Shown here: positions 9,020 to 15,891 of the stretch, in pieces
Numbering within the stretch: the first letter of the stretch is position 1
Layout of the letters: each line of letters opens with the position of its first letter
Source of the DNA: Peptococcaceae bacterium
GTDB taxonomy: Bacteria; Bacillota; Desulfitobacteriia; Desulfitobacteriales; Desulfitobacteriaceae
Assembly: GCA_031289815.1 (NCBI GenBank)
Contig: JAITOS010000078.1
Coordinates: 1-23,365, forward strand
Length of the DNA stretch: 23,365 nt
Direction of reading: 5' to 3'
Program-made: the position numbers and the translations under genes
Notes under the pieces: generated by a model
Told to the model about the DNA's origin: nothing
What the model saw: the letters and a program-made list of their open reading frames with translations, nothing else
Database searches by the model: none

Positions 9020-9030
9020 AACTCCCCAAA

Positions 9031-9265
9031 AAAATTTTGATTATTGGCAATTTAGCCAAGGAGACGGCGCAAGAGGAATTCCCGTATGACGGCGTTGTTT
9101 TTGCCGCCCCGATTTGGTATACTGTTCTCGCTGGGAATGCGTGTTACCATGCGGAGGGAGTTGCAGGCCGTCAGAAACAGCGGCAAGCAGCTGGTGACCA
9201 CGCGCGGTTCCGTTTTCCCCGGCAGAATAGAGGGGATGATTGCCGACGAACGGTTAGGGTATTAA
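9031..9265 (+). pseudogene. Frame-broken gene relic, possibly flavodoxin-like
   Basis: This covers most of the 437-nt gap between the histidine kinase and nusB. One frame from 9031 reads KILIIGN and then YDGVVFAAPIWYT, a strand-then-aromatic pattern like the second half of flavodoxin folds. The frame then fails to make sense and the +1 frame from about 9131 takes over, reading as an ordinary amphipathic segment (RRELQAVRNSGKQLVTT) up to a TAA at 9263-9265. There is no start codon with a ribosome site, and the combined length of about 78 residues is far below any flavodoxin. I read it as the decayed remains of a gene with at least one frameshift and probably an internal deletion. The family assignment is weak; the rest of the gap holds only the two promoters noted. 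Confidence 0.35.
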
Positions 9266-9288
9266 GGGCGCGGCGATCATGCTATAAT
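9260..9288 (+). promoter_or_regulatory. nusB promoter with extended -10
   Basis: A perfect -10 TATAAT (9283-9288) with the TG of an extended -10 at 9280-9281. A -35 at 17-nt spacing would be the poor TATTAA (9260-9265), so the extended element probably carries the recognition. It is 76 nt before the nusB ATG and likely drives the operon-like run that follows. Confidence 0.6.
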
Positions 9289-9364
9289 ACTTTTAGAATG
9301 ACGGCAAAGCCGAAGGCGGCGGAGAAGCGCCTGACCAACGATAGAGGATCAACGGAGGATAAAG

Positions 9365-9850
9365 ATGAGTCGGCGGATGGCACGGGAAATAGCCTTACAG
9401 ATTTTATTTCAGGTAGAGGTGAATAAAGACGCGGACCAGATCGAAGCGGCGCTTGCCTGCTGGGCCGAGGAATTTTCTTTGCCGAAAACGTATGTCCCTT
9501 TTGCCCGCGAAATCATTGAAGGGACGTTAGAAAACCAGGAGGAAATCGATCAAAAGATTAGCGCCCTGGCGGACGGTTGGCCGTTAGGACGTATGCCGAA
9601 TGTTGACCGCAATCTATTGAGGCTGGCCGCCTACGAAATATTTTATTGTCCGAATATTCCGGGGGCGGTGACTCTGAATGAAGCGATCGAGCTGGCGAAG
9701 CGTTTTAGCGGGGCGGATTCGGCCAAATTTATCAATGGGATTCTGGATAAATTTATGGCGAGCGCCGGCAAAAGAGAAACCTTGAGCCGGGACGGCGGGG
9801 AAGAGAAGGCGAAAACCGGGCGTTCCGGGCCTTTGGGAGCGGAATCGTGA
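9365..9850 (+). CDS. nusB: Transcription antitermination factor NusB
   Basis: A 161-residue all-helical RNA-binding protein that, with NusE (ribosomal protein S10), binds boxA RNA and supports antitermination of rRNA transcription. The N-terminus (RRMAREIALQILFQ) and the central NVDRNLLRLAAYEIFY and VTLNEAIELAKRFSG segments are the family's signature regions, and the end of the fold (KFINGILDKF) is intact. About 25 extra polar C-terminal residues follow the domain. GGAGG (9354-9358) is 6 nt before the ATG. It is the first gene of a long co-directional run, behind its own promoter, and its stop overlaps the next gene's start (GTGA). Confidence 0.95.
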   Translation: MSRRMAREIALQILFQVEVNKDADQIEAALACWAEEFSLPKTYVPFAREIIEGTLENQEEIDQKISALADGWPLGRMPNVDRNLLRLAAYEIFYCPNIPGAVTLNEAIELAKRFSGADSAKFINGILDKFMASAGKRETLSRDGGEEKAKTGRSGPLGAES

Positions 9851-10923
9851 CGGAGCGCCATTATTATTTAGGATTGGACACCAGCGCCTATACGACTTCG
9901 GCGGCGGTGGTGGACGAACAGGGGAACCTCGTTTGGGAAACCAGAAAGGTTTTGGACGTGCCGCTAAAGGAAACCGGATTGGCGCAATCGGCGGCTTTTT
10001 TTCAGCACATCCAAAATCTTCCTGGCCTGACGGACGCCCTCCCACCGGAAATCTGGCGGGATCTGAGGGCGGTAGGGGTGAGCGTGACGCCGCGTCCGGT
10101 TCCGGGCTCCTATATGCCGGTGTTTACAGCGGGGACAGCGGCGGCGCGGATGATCGCGGCGGCGCGGGAGCTTCCTTTGTTTCAGACGACCCACCAGGAA
10201 GGGCACATTGCCGCCGGTCTGGCGACGGCTTCTTCCTTAGCGCGGGAACCCTTTCTGGCGGTTCATCTTTCCGGCGGCACAACGGAACTGTTGCGTATTC
10301 AATGCCTGGGGGCGGGGAAAATTCAGATTGAGCGTCTGGGAGGAACGACGGACCTTCATGCCGGTCAGTTTATCGATCGGGTGGGCGTCCGTTTAGGGAC
10401 GCCGTTTCCCGCCGGAAAGCATTTGGAACGCTTGGCGTCTGAGGCTTCGCCGGAAGCCGCTTCCTGGCTGCCTTCTTCCGTCAAAGGGTTGGAGGTCAGC
10501 TTTTCCGGAGTGGAAACAGCGGCGGCGCGTTTATTGGCGCAAGGGAAGGGCAAAGCCGATGTAGCCAGAGCAGTGGAAGGCTGTATCGCCCGAACGGTGG
10601 CGAAGCTGATCCTCCGCGGAAAAAAAGATACGGGGAGGCGCAAGGTTTTGATCGTTGGCGGCGTGGCGGCGAATCAGTTCATTCGGCAGGAGATCGTCCG
10701 GCGGGTGGAGAATATGGAATTCTATTGGGCAAAACCGGAACTGAGCAGCGATAACGCGGTAGGCGTGGCCTTACTGACAAAAGAAGGGAACGAACGGCGT
10801 GGCGGAATTGTTGGATGGGAAAAGGATCGCGAAAACGTTGAAGGAAGAAATCCGCAGCGAGGCGGAAGCCTGGAAGGCGAAAGGCGAGACCCCAAATTTG
10901 GCGGTGGTGATGGTGGGGGATGA
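9847..10923 (+). CDS. Kae1/TsaD-like (M22 glycoprotease family) protein with read-through C-terminus
   Basis: A 358-residue member of the Kae1/TsaD ASKHA family, but not canonical TsaD: it is a shorter, divergent paralogue of a type known from clostridial genomes near nusB and xseA. It opens with LGLDTSAYTTS and keeps the metal ligands: H116 and H120 in HQEGH, and D302 in SSDNAVGVALL. A nucleotide-site segment HLSGGTTEL is also present. Function of these paralogues is not established; a link to tRNA threonylcarbamoyl-adenosine synthesis is possible but unproven. It starts with GTG overlapping the nusB stop by 4 nt. The family fold should end near residue 315. Here the frame continues 41 residues past the folD start into a Gly/Arg-rich tail (ending GGGDGGG), which looks like translated folD DNA in the wrong frame. 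Confidence 0.8.
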   Translation: MTERHYYLGLDTSAYTTSAAVVDEQGNLVWETRKVLDVPLKETGLAQSAAFFQHIQNLPGLTDALPPEIWRDLRAVGVSVTPRPVPGSYMPVFTAGTAAARMIAAARELPLFQTTHQEGHIAAGLATASSLAREPFLAVHLSGGTTELLRIQCLGAGKIQIERLGGTTDLHAGQFIDRVGVRLGTPFPAGKHLERLASEASPEAASWLPSSVKGLEVSFSGVETAAARLLAQGKGKADVARAVEGCIARTVAKLILRGKKDTGRRKVLIVGGVAANQFIRQEIVRRVENMEFYWAKPELSSDNAVGVALLTKEGNERRGGIVGWEKDRENVEGRNPQRGGSLEGERRDPKFGGGDGGG

Positions 10924-11653
10924 TCCGGCTTCGCTCATTTACGCGAAGGCAAAGCGGAAGGTCGCCGGAGAGTTAGGCATGGGCTTCGCCTTTTTCCCTT
11001 TAGCGGCGGCAACCTCGGAAGCCGACGTCATCAAAGTGATCGAAGAGCTGAACGCGGCGGAAAATACCCACGGGATTATGCTGGAACTCCCGCTACCCGC
11101 GCCTATAAAAAAAGAACGCGTGATGGCCGCGGTGTCGCCGCTGAAGGATGTGGATGGAATGCATCCCGTCAATCGCGGTTATATTATGAGTGGCGAGGAG
11201 GGCCTGTTTCCGGCCACTCCGCAAAGCTGTATTGAGATCATGCTCCGTTCCGGGGTGGAAATCGCCGGGAAGCACGCGGTCATCGTGGGTCGGGGGGAAA
11301 CCGTGGGCAAGCCGCTGGTCTTTTTAATGCTGAGACAGCAGGCGACGGTGACGGTGTGTCATTCTAAAACGCCGGATTTGGGGTTGTTTACCCGTCAGGC
11401 CGATATTCTCATCGCGGCGGCGGGAAAAGTGAATCTGATTACTAAAAATATGGTCAAACCCGGCGCGGTTGTGATCGACGCCGGGGTGAACGAAACCCCG
11501 GAAGGGATTTGCGGCGACGTGGATTTTGCGGGGGTACGGGAGATTGCCGACTGGATTTCTCCCGTTCCGGGCGGAGTCGGTTCCTTGACCACCGCGATCA
11601 TCATGCGCAACGTGCTGAAGGGGATGGCGTGGCAGAGGAGGATGTCCCGATGA
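10799..11653 (+). CDS. folD: Methylenetetrahydrofolate dehydrogenase FolD, cyclohydrolase glutamine replaced
   Basis: A 284-residue FolD protein, which oxidises 5,10-methylene-THF to 5,10-methenyl-THF and in most bacteria also hydrolyses that to 10-formyl-THF. N-terminal catalytic part: MAELLDGK, then Y48 and K52 in YAKAKRK, and D119 in KDVDGMHP. NAD(P) part: GRGETVGKP, ending with VPGGVGSLTT. The glutamine of the usual QLPLP motif (Q98 in E. coli) is E96 here (codon 11084-11086). In characterised bifunctional enzymes that glutamine matters for the cyclohydrolase step. Because fchA follows with an ATGA overlap, this FolD may act mainly as the dehydrogenase. The GTG start is supported by the alignment of the N-terminus and a GAAGGGA site about 10 nt upstream; it lies inside the preceding gene. 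Confidence 0.93.
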   Translation: MAELLDGKRIAKTLKEEIRSEAEAWKAKGETPNLAVVMVGDDPASLIYAKAKRKVAGELGMGFAFFPLAAATSEADVIKVIEELNAAENTHGIMLELPLPAPIKKERVMAAVSPLKDVDGMHPVNRGYIMSGEEGLFPATPQSCIEIMLRSGVEIAGKHAVIVGRGETVGKPLVFLMLRQQATVTVCHSKTPDLGLFTRQADILIAAAGKVNLITKNMVKPGAVVIDAGVNETPEGICGDVDFAGVREIADWISPVPGGVGSLTTAIIMRNVLKGMAWQRRMSR

Positions 11654-12276
11654 ACGTCTGGCAGTGGACGACGGCGGAATTTCTGAGTCGGGCCGCCAGC
11701 GCCGAGCCTGTTCCCGGTGGCGGTAGCGTGGCCGCCTACAGCGGCGCGGCTGCGGCGGCGATGGTTTGCATGGTGGCGAATCTGACGCTCGGCAAAGAAA
11801 AGTATCGGGACGCGGCAGAGCAAACGGCCCGAATCCTGAAGGAGGGGCAAGCGCGGCTGCGGACGCTCCAAGACCTTGTCAGCCGGGACATAGAGGTTTT
11901 TACGGAATTTATGGCGGTTTTGCGCCTGCCGAAAACGACGGACGAGGAAAAAAGTCTGCGCGCCGCCAAAATGCAGGAGACGCTGAGAGCGGCGACTGAG
12001 GTTCCCTTGGCGATCGCCAGAGATAGCTTGAGTGTACTGCAATTAGCGCGGGAACTGGCTCCGATCGGCAACCAGGCGGCGATCAGCGACGCGGGGGCGG
12101 CGGCTTATTTAGCGGAGAGCGCCTTGAAAGCGGCGCTGCTCAGCGCGCAGATCAACTTAAAATCACTGCAAGACGCCGCCTATGTGCAGCGGATTCAGAC
12201 GGAGCGGTTCACGCTGCTGGAGCAGGCGGCGCAGCTGGGAGCGGCGACGATAGCCATCGTGGAGAGCCGCTTATAG
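11650..12276 (+). CDS. fchA: Methenyltetrahydrofolate cyclohydrolase / formiminotransferase-cyclodeaminase family protein FchA
   Basis: A 208-residue, mostly helical protein of the FTCD_C family, which hydrolyses 5,10-methenyl-THF to 10-formyl-THF or removes ammonia from formimino-THF. The family's glycine-rich loop PVPGGGSVAAYSGA is at residues 20-33, and SDAGAAAYLAESAL marks the second conserved part. Length fits the stand-alone enzyme. The start ATG11650 is backed by GAGGAGG (11635-11641) and overlaps the folD stop by 4 nt; a longer reading frame from further upstream is out-of-frame folD sequence. Placement directly after folD argues for a joint role in making 10-formyl-THF, with FchA doing the hydrolysis step. 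Confidence 0.9.
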   Translation: MNVWQWTTAEFLSRAASAEPVPGGGSVAAYSGAAAAAMVCMVANLTLGKEKYRDAAEQTARILKEGQARLRTLQDLVSRDIEVFTEFMAVLRLPKTTDEEKSLRAAKMQETLRAATEVPLAIARDSLSVLQLARELAPIGNQAAISDAGAAAYLAESALKAALLSAQINLKSLQDAAYVQRIQTERFTLLEQAAQLGAATIAIVESRL

Positions 12277-12304
12277 ACGGATCGTTGTGGCCGAAGCGTT
12301 TTAG

Positions 12305-12323
12305 CCGGACGCCGGATATTTTT
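12305..12323 (+). terminator. Marginal hairpin and T run after fchA
   Basis: CCGG (12305-12308) and CCGG (12312-12315) can pair across a 3-nt loop, followed by ATATTTTT. The stem is only 4 bp, so termination is doubtful. The 81-nt gap is nevertheless one of the larger ones in this run, and no clear promoter could be placed before the next gene. Confidence 0.2.
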
Positions 12324-12357
12324 AACGGTAGATATTTTAGATAAAAGGAAAATTTTT

Positions 12358-13026
12358 ATGCGAACAAAAGTGATGGATATCCACTTGCCCGCTTATTCAA
12401 GAGGGGAAGAAATATTGAATATGGTTTCCCACATTGTGGGCGGAGCCTTGGGAATTGTGGCTCTGGTCTTGTGTGTGGCCGTATCGGCGCTGCGCCAAAA
12501 TATTTTGGGCGTCGTCTCTGCGGTCGTCTATGGCCTGAGCATGATTCTGCTCTACACGATGTCCAGCATCTATCACGGCTTGACCAATGAAACCGCTAAA
12601 AAAGTCTTTCGTATCCTGGATCACTGCGCCATCTATATTCTCATTGCGGGCTCGTACACGCCGATCACCTTAAACGCCTTGCGCCGGATCGACGCGCCCT
12701 TGGCCTGGTTTTTTTTCGGGTTGGAATGGGGGCTGGCGATTCTGGCCGTCACCTTAACCGCCATTGATATCAAAAAATATCAAGTCTTTTCCATGATCTG
12801 TTATATTGCTATGGGCTGGGGAATCGTCGCCGCCTACCAACCGGTCTTGCAGGCGCTGACCGCGACGGGCTTTATCTTGCTTTTGACCGGCGGCATTCTG
12901 TATACGGTCGGGGCGGTTCTCTATGGAATGGGCAAAAAAAGGAAATTCATGCACGGCGTTTTTCATATCTTCGTCTTTTTAGGCAGCCTGTTTCAGTTTT
13001 TATGCGTCATTCTTTACGCCTTATGA
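12358..13026 (+). CDS. Hemolysin III / PAQR family membrane protein (TrhA-like)
   Basis: A 222-residue protein with seven predicted membrane segments, the size and topology of the bacterial hemolysin III (PAQR) family. Likely metal ligands are present: H73 in SSIYHG, and H199 and H203 in MHGVFH near the C-terminus, with D88 in LDHCAIYILIAGSYTP. Bacterial TrhA proteins have been linked to membrane lipid and energy homeostasis; actual haemolysis is not a safe inference. AAAGGAAAA stands just before the ATG. It lies between fchA and xseA with 81- and 55-nt gaps, so it is more loosely attached to the run than its neighbours. Confidence 0.9.
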   Translation: MRTKVMDIHLPAYSRGEEILNMVSHIVGGALGIVALVLCVAVSALRQNILGVVSAVVYGLSMILLYTMSSIYHGLTNETAKKVFRILDHCAIYILIAGSYTPITLNALRRIDAPLAWFFFGLEWGLAILAVTLTAIDIKKYQVFSMICYIAMGWGIVAAYQPVLQALTATGFILLLTGGILYTVGAVLYGMGKKRKFMHGVFHIFVFLGSLFQFLCVILYAL

Positions 13027-13081
13027 AAGAAGGGACGCTTCATAGGACAAAACAAGACAAGACCGGAGAGAGGTGATGTGA

Positions 13082-14329
13082 ATGCCGAAGATTTGGAGCG
13101 TAACGGAGCTGGTCCGGGAGGTAGGGCTGGTCATGGAAGAGCGGGCGGAATTCAGAAATTGCTGGATCAGCGGCGAACTATCGAATTTTAAAAACCATCG
13201 GCCCTCCGGTCACTGGTATTTCACAATCAAAGACCCTACGGCCAGTCTCCGGGGGATTATGTTCCGCAGCCGGGCGGAGCGCGTAAGGTTTACGCCGCTG
13301 GATGGGATGAAGATCCTGGCGCGCGGCAATATCAGGATGTATGAGCGGGACGGCAATGTCCAGTTCTATGCGGAAGATATGCAGCCGAGCGGATTGGGAG
13401 AATTGTATTTGGCTTTTGAACAGTTAAAGCAGAAGTTGTGGGCGGAAGGGCTGTTTGCCGAAGAACAAAAGAAACCCATTCCCAGAGTTCCGCGCCGTGT
13501 GGGGATTGTGACCAGTCCGACCGGCGCGGCGGTTCGCGATATCCTTCAGGTAATGGCCCGCCGTCATCCCCGGATCTCCTGGATTCTGGCCCCGGCGGCG
13601 GTTCAGGGAGAAGCCGCGCCGCGGGAAATTGCCCGGGCGATTGCCAATCTGAACCGGCTTGGGGGAATCGACGTCCTGATCGTGGGCCGGGGCGGCGGCT
13701 CGCTGGAAGAGCTGTGGGCCTTTAATACGGAAGAAGTAGCGCGGGCGATTCAGGCCTCTGAGATTCCGGTGATTTCAGCGGTAGGGCATGAAACGGATGT
13801 CACGATCGCCGATTACGCAGCCGATCTGAGAGCGCCGACCCCTTCCGCGGCGGCGGAGCTGGCGGTTCCCTTGCTCAGAGATTTACAAGCGGAAATCGAT
13901 CAACAGCTTGCGCAGCTGTCAGCGACGATGCGTCGGCACTTAGAGCATAAGCGCCAGAGTCTGGCGTACTGGTCCGCCCGCGCCCCCTTGCAGGATCCGC
14001 GCTGGCGTATCGACCGGAACCGTCAGCAATTGGAAAACCTGGGTGAGCGCCTGCAAGAGAACTTGACTAGATTTATCACGGATAAAAATGGTATACTACA
14101 CATATTAGCGGCTAAACTTCATTTGCTCAGCCCGCTGGCGGTTTTAGGCAGAGGCTATTCCTTGACCTATGCTCCGGACGGCAAGCTGGTGCGCAGTGAA
14201 GGCCAGATACATATTGCCGATACGGTGAAAGTCCGCTTGCACGACGGCGGCTTAACCTGTAAAGTGCTGGCAAAGGAGAAGAACGATGAAAAAAGCGGAA
14301 CCGGCGTCTCCAACCGCGACGACCTTTGA
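13082..14329 (+). CDS. xseA: Exodeoxyribonuclease VII large subunit
   Basis: A 415-residue catalytic subunit of exonuclease VII, which degrades single-stranded DNA to oligonucleotides in recombination and repair. An OB-fold binds DNA at the N-terminus (about residues 1-100, with LSNFKNHRPSGHWYFTIKD). The nuclease core follows with GIVTSPTGAAVRDIL, GRGGGSLEELWAFN and SAVGHETDVTIADYAADLR, then a long coiled-coil region (about 265-330) and the end segment LGRGYSLT. ATG13082 follows AGGTGAT (13071-13077), a good match to the 16S tail. The gene overlaps xseB by 44 nt, so the two subunits are translationally linked. Confidence 0.96.
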   Translation: MPKIWSVTELVREVGLVMEERAEFRNCWISGELSNFKNHRPSGHWYFTIKDPTASLRGIMFRSRAERVRFTPLDGMKILARGNIRMYERDGNVQFYAEDMQPSGLGELYLAFEQLKQKLWAEGLFAEEQKKPIPRVPRRVGIVTSPTGAAVRDILQVMARRHPRISWILAPAAVQGEAAPREIARAIANLNRLGGIDVLIVGRGGGSLEELWAFNTEEVARAIQASEIPVISAVGHETDVTIADYAADLRAPTPSAAAELAVPLLRDLQAEIDQQLAQLSATMRRHLEHKRQSLAYWSARAPLQDPRWRIDRNRQQLENLGERLQENLTRFITDKNGILHILAAKLHLLSPLAVLGRGYSLTYAPDGKLVRSEGQIHIADTVKVRLHDGGLTCKVLAKEKNDEKSGTGVSNRDDL

Positions 14330-14543
14330 ACAGGGCGTTGAGAAACTGGAGGAAATCGTCAAGTCCCTGGAGGAACAGGAGATCCCTTTAGAGAAAGCGC
14401 TCAATCTATTCCGCGAAGGGGTTGAGCTGGTGCAATACTGCTCACGGCAACTGGATCAGGGCGAAAAACAAATGGAAATACTGCTTGAAGAAGCGGATGG
14501 AAAATTACGGGTAGAAGCTGCGAACTTGCAGACGGAAGGATGA
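14286..14543 (+). CDS. xseB: Exodeoxyribonuclease VII small subunit
   Basis: An 85-residue helical-hairpin protein. The segment TTFEQGVEKLEEIVKSLE followed by LEKALNLFREGVELVQYC is the family signature. Several copies bind the coiled coil of XseA in the active nuclease. The start is preceded by AAAGGAG (near 14273) and lies inside the 3' end of xseA, so the partner subunits are made together. Length is typical. Confidence 0.95.
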   Translation: MKKAEPASPTATTFEQGVEKLEEIVKSLEEQEIPLEKALNLFREGVELVQYCSRQLDQGEKQMEILLEEADGKLRVEAANLQTEG

Positions 14544-14550
14544 CCCTGTA

Positions 14551-15420
14551 TTGTTTAAAGTGAAATTTCAGGAGTATATCGATCTGGTTGAAGCGTATTT
14601 GGAGCAATTACCCTGGAATCAGGATGATTTCATGTGCCGTACCATGCATTATTCGCTGGCGGGCGGCGGCAAGCGCGTGCGTCCGGTACTGGCGCTGGCG
14701 GCGGCGGAAACGGTCGGAAGCGATCCGCGCCGGATTCTGTCGGCGGCGATCGGGCTGGAAATGATTCACACCTATTCCTTGATTCATGACGACTTGCCGG
14801 CCATGGATAATGATGATTACCGGCGCGGGCGGTTATCGAATCACATGGTTTTTGGGGAAGGAAACGCTATTTTAGCGGGAGACGGCCTGTTGACGCACGC
14901 TTTTGAAATCCTGACGGAACCGCTGCCGGTACCCCCGGAAAAGCAGCTTCGCGTCATCCGGGAAGTCGCGGCCGCCGCTGGTTATCGCGGCATGGTCGGC
15001 GGTCAGGCGGACGATCTGGCGGGAGAGGGAAAAGCGCTGCGCTTGCCGGAAATAGAACGGATTCACCGGCGCAAAACGGGCGCGCTGCTGACCGTCTCCC
15101 TCCGTTTAGGAGCGATATTGGGTGGCGGCACAGCGGCGGAAATCGAGGCGCTGACGGCATACGCCGAACATCTGGGACTGGCTTTTCAGATCAAAGACGA
15201 TATTTTAGATCAGGAAGGGGACAGCGCGGCGATGGGCAAGCCGTCGGGAAGCGATTTGCGCCGGGGAAAGGCCACCTATCCGTCCTTGATGGGCCTGTCC
15301 GGGGCGAAAGATTATCTGCGGGAGCACATCGTCCAGGCGCAAGCCGCTCTGTCAGTGATGCCAAGACCGGCGCCATTCTTACATGAATTCGCTGATTTCA
15401 TAGAACAGCGGCAGTGTTGA
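14551..15420 (+). CDS. ispA: Farnesyl diphosphate synthase (short-chain polyprenyl synthase)
   Basis: A 289-residue trans-prenyltransferase that condenses isopentenyl diphosphate with dimethylallyl and geranyl diphosphate to give farnesyl diphosphate. Both aspartate-rich metal motifs are present: DDLPAMDND (first) and DDILD (second). GGGKRVRP binds the diphosphate and the GQADDL segment is intact. The start is TTG14551, with AAGGA (14536-14540) 10 nt upstream and the frame beginning 7 nt after the xseB stop; no ATG in frame would keep the N-terminal helix. With dxs three genes downstream, it links both ends of isoprenoid precursor supply in one cluster. Product chain length cannot be fixed from sequence reading alone. 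Confidence 0.93.
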   Translation: MFKVKFQEYIDLVEAYLEQLPWNQDDFMCRTMHYSLAGGGKRVRPVLALAAAETVGSDPRRILSAAIGLEMIHTYSLIHDDLPAMDNDDYRRGRLSNHMVFGEGNAILAGDGLLTHAFEILTEPLPVPPEKQLRVIREVAAAAGYRGMVGGQADDLAGEGKALRLPEIERIHRRKTGALLTVSLRLGAILGGGTAAEIEALTAYAEHLGLAFQIKDDILDQEGDSAAMGKPSGSDLRRGKATYPSLMGLSGAKDYLREHIVQAQAALSVMPRPAPFLHEFADFIEQRQC

Positions 15421-15433
15421 GGTGGAAGAAGGG

Positions 15434-15874
15434 ATGGGCTTACTTCAAGGGATCTGGCATAATTATGTGCTGATAGCCGCTGTAATCGCCTGGCTGGTCG
15501 CGCAATTAATGAAGATCGGCGTCAATATGATATTGTTGCGTGAATGGGATTGGCGAATGATGATCAGTTCCGGCGGCTTTCCCAGCTCTCATACGGCCGC
15601 GGCGGTGGCCTTGTCTTGGGGGGTGGGGAAATACCACGGTTGGGAATCTCCGGTCTTTGCGGTCGCCGTACTCTTTTCCATGATCGTGATGTATGACGCC
15701 ACCGGCGTGCGTCGGGCGGCGGGAAAGCAAGCGGAGCGGATTAATCAACTGATTGAGAACTATTATCAAGGCTCCGATATCGCTCAGGAAAGACTAAAGG
15801 AACTCATTGGCCACACTCCTTTTGAAGTTTTTGGCGGCGTTGTTTTGGGAATCATCGTCGGAGTGTTGATGTAG
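15434..15874 (+). CDS. DUF212 (YuiD-like) integral membrane protein, divergent PAP2 family
   Basis: A 146-residue membrane protein of the DUF212 family, often annotated as acid phosphatase/vanadium-dependent haloperoxidase related. The signature SGGFPSSHTAAAVALSWG and the DATGVRRAAGKQA motif are both clear. About three to four hydrophobic segments can be drawn. Catalytic function has not been established; position beside ispA and dxs has led to the idea of a role with polyprenyl phosphates, which is inference. ATG15434 is chosen over GTG15422 because GAGGTG (15418-15423) then has a normal 10-nt spacing. Confidence 0.88.
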   Translation: MGLLQGIWHNYVLIAAVIAWLVAQLMKIGVNMILLREWDWRMMISSGGFPSSHTAAAVALSWGVGKYHGWESPVFAVAVLFSMIVMYDATGVRRAAGKQAERINQLIENYYQGSDIAQERLKELIGHTPFEVFGGVVLGIIVGVLM

Positions 15875-15891
15875 GAGGTCAATTTTTTCAG

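Noticed and set aside
8928..9030. Riboswitch or T-box leader before the histidine kinase
   Set aside because: The leader is A/T-rich with only short, imperfect pairings and no conserved riboswitch motif.
9037..9426. Apparent 129-codon + strand gene upstream of and overlapping nusB
   Set aside because: Only its first third looks protein-like. The rest runs through the nusB promoter and into nusB in the wrong frame. It is better described as a frameshifted relic.
11509..11649. Longer N-terminus for FchA
   Set aside because: The extra 47 residues are out-of-frame folD sequence (Arg-rich), whereas ATG11650 has a strong ribosome site and the normal family start.
14063..14096. Full promoter TTGACT ... 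TATACT inside xseA
   Set aside because: The two boxes are 23 nt apart, too far for a standard promoter. Only the extended -10 is kept as a weak observation.
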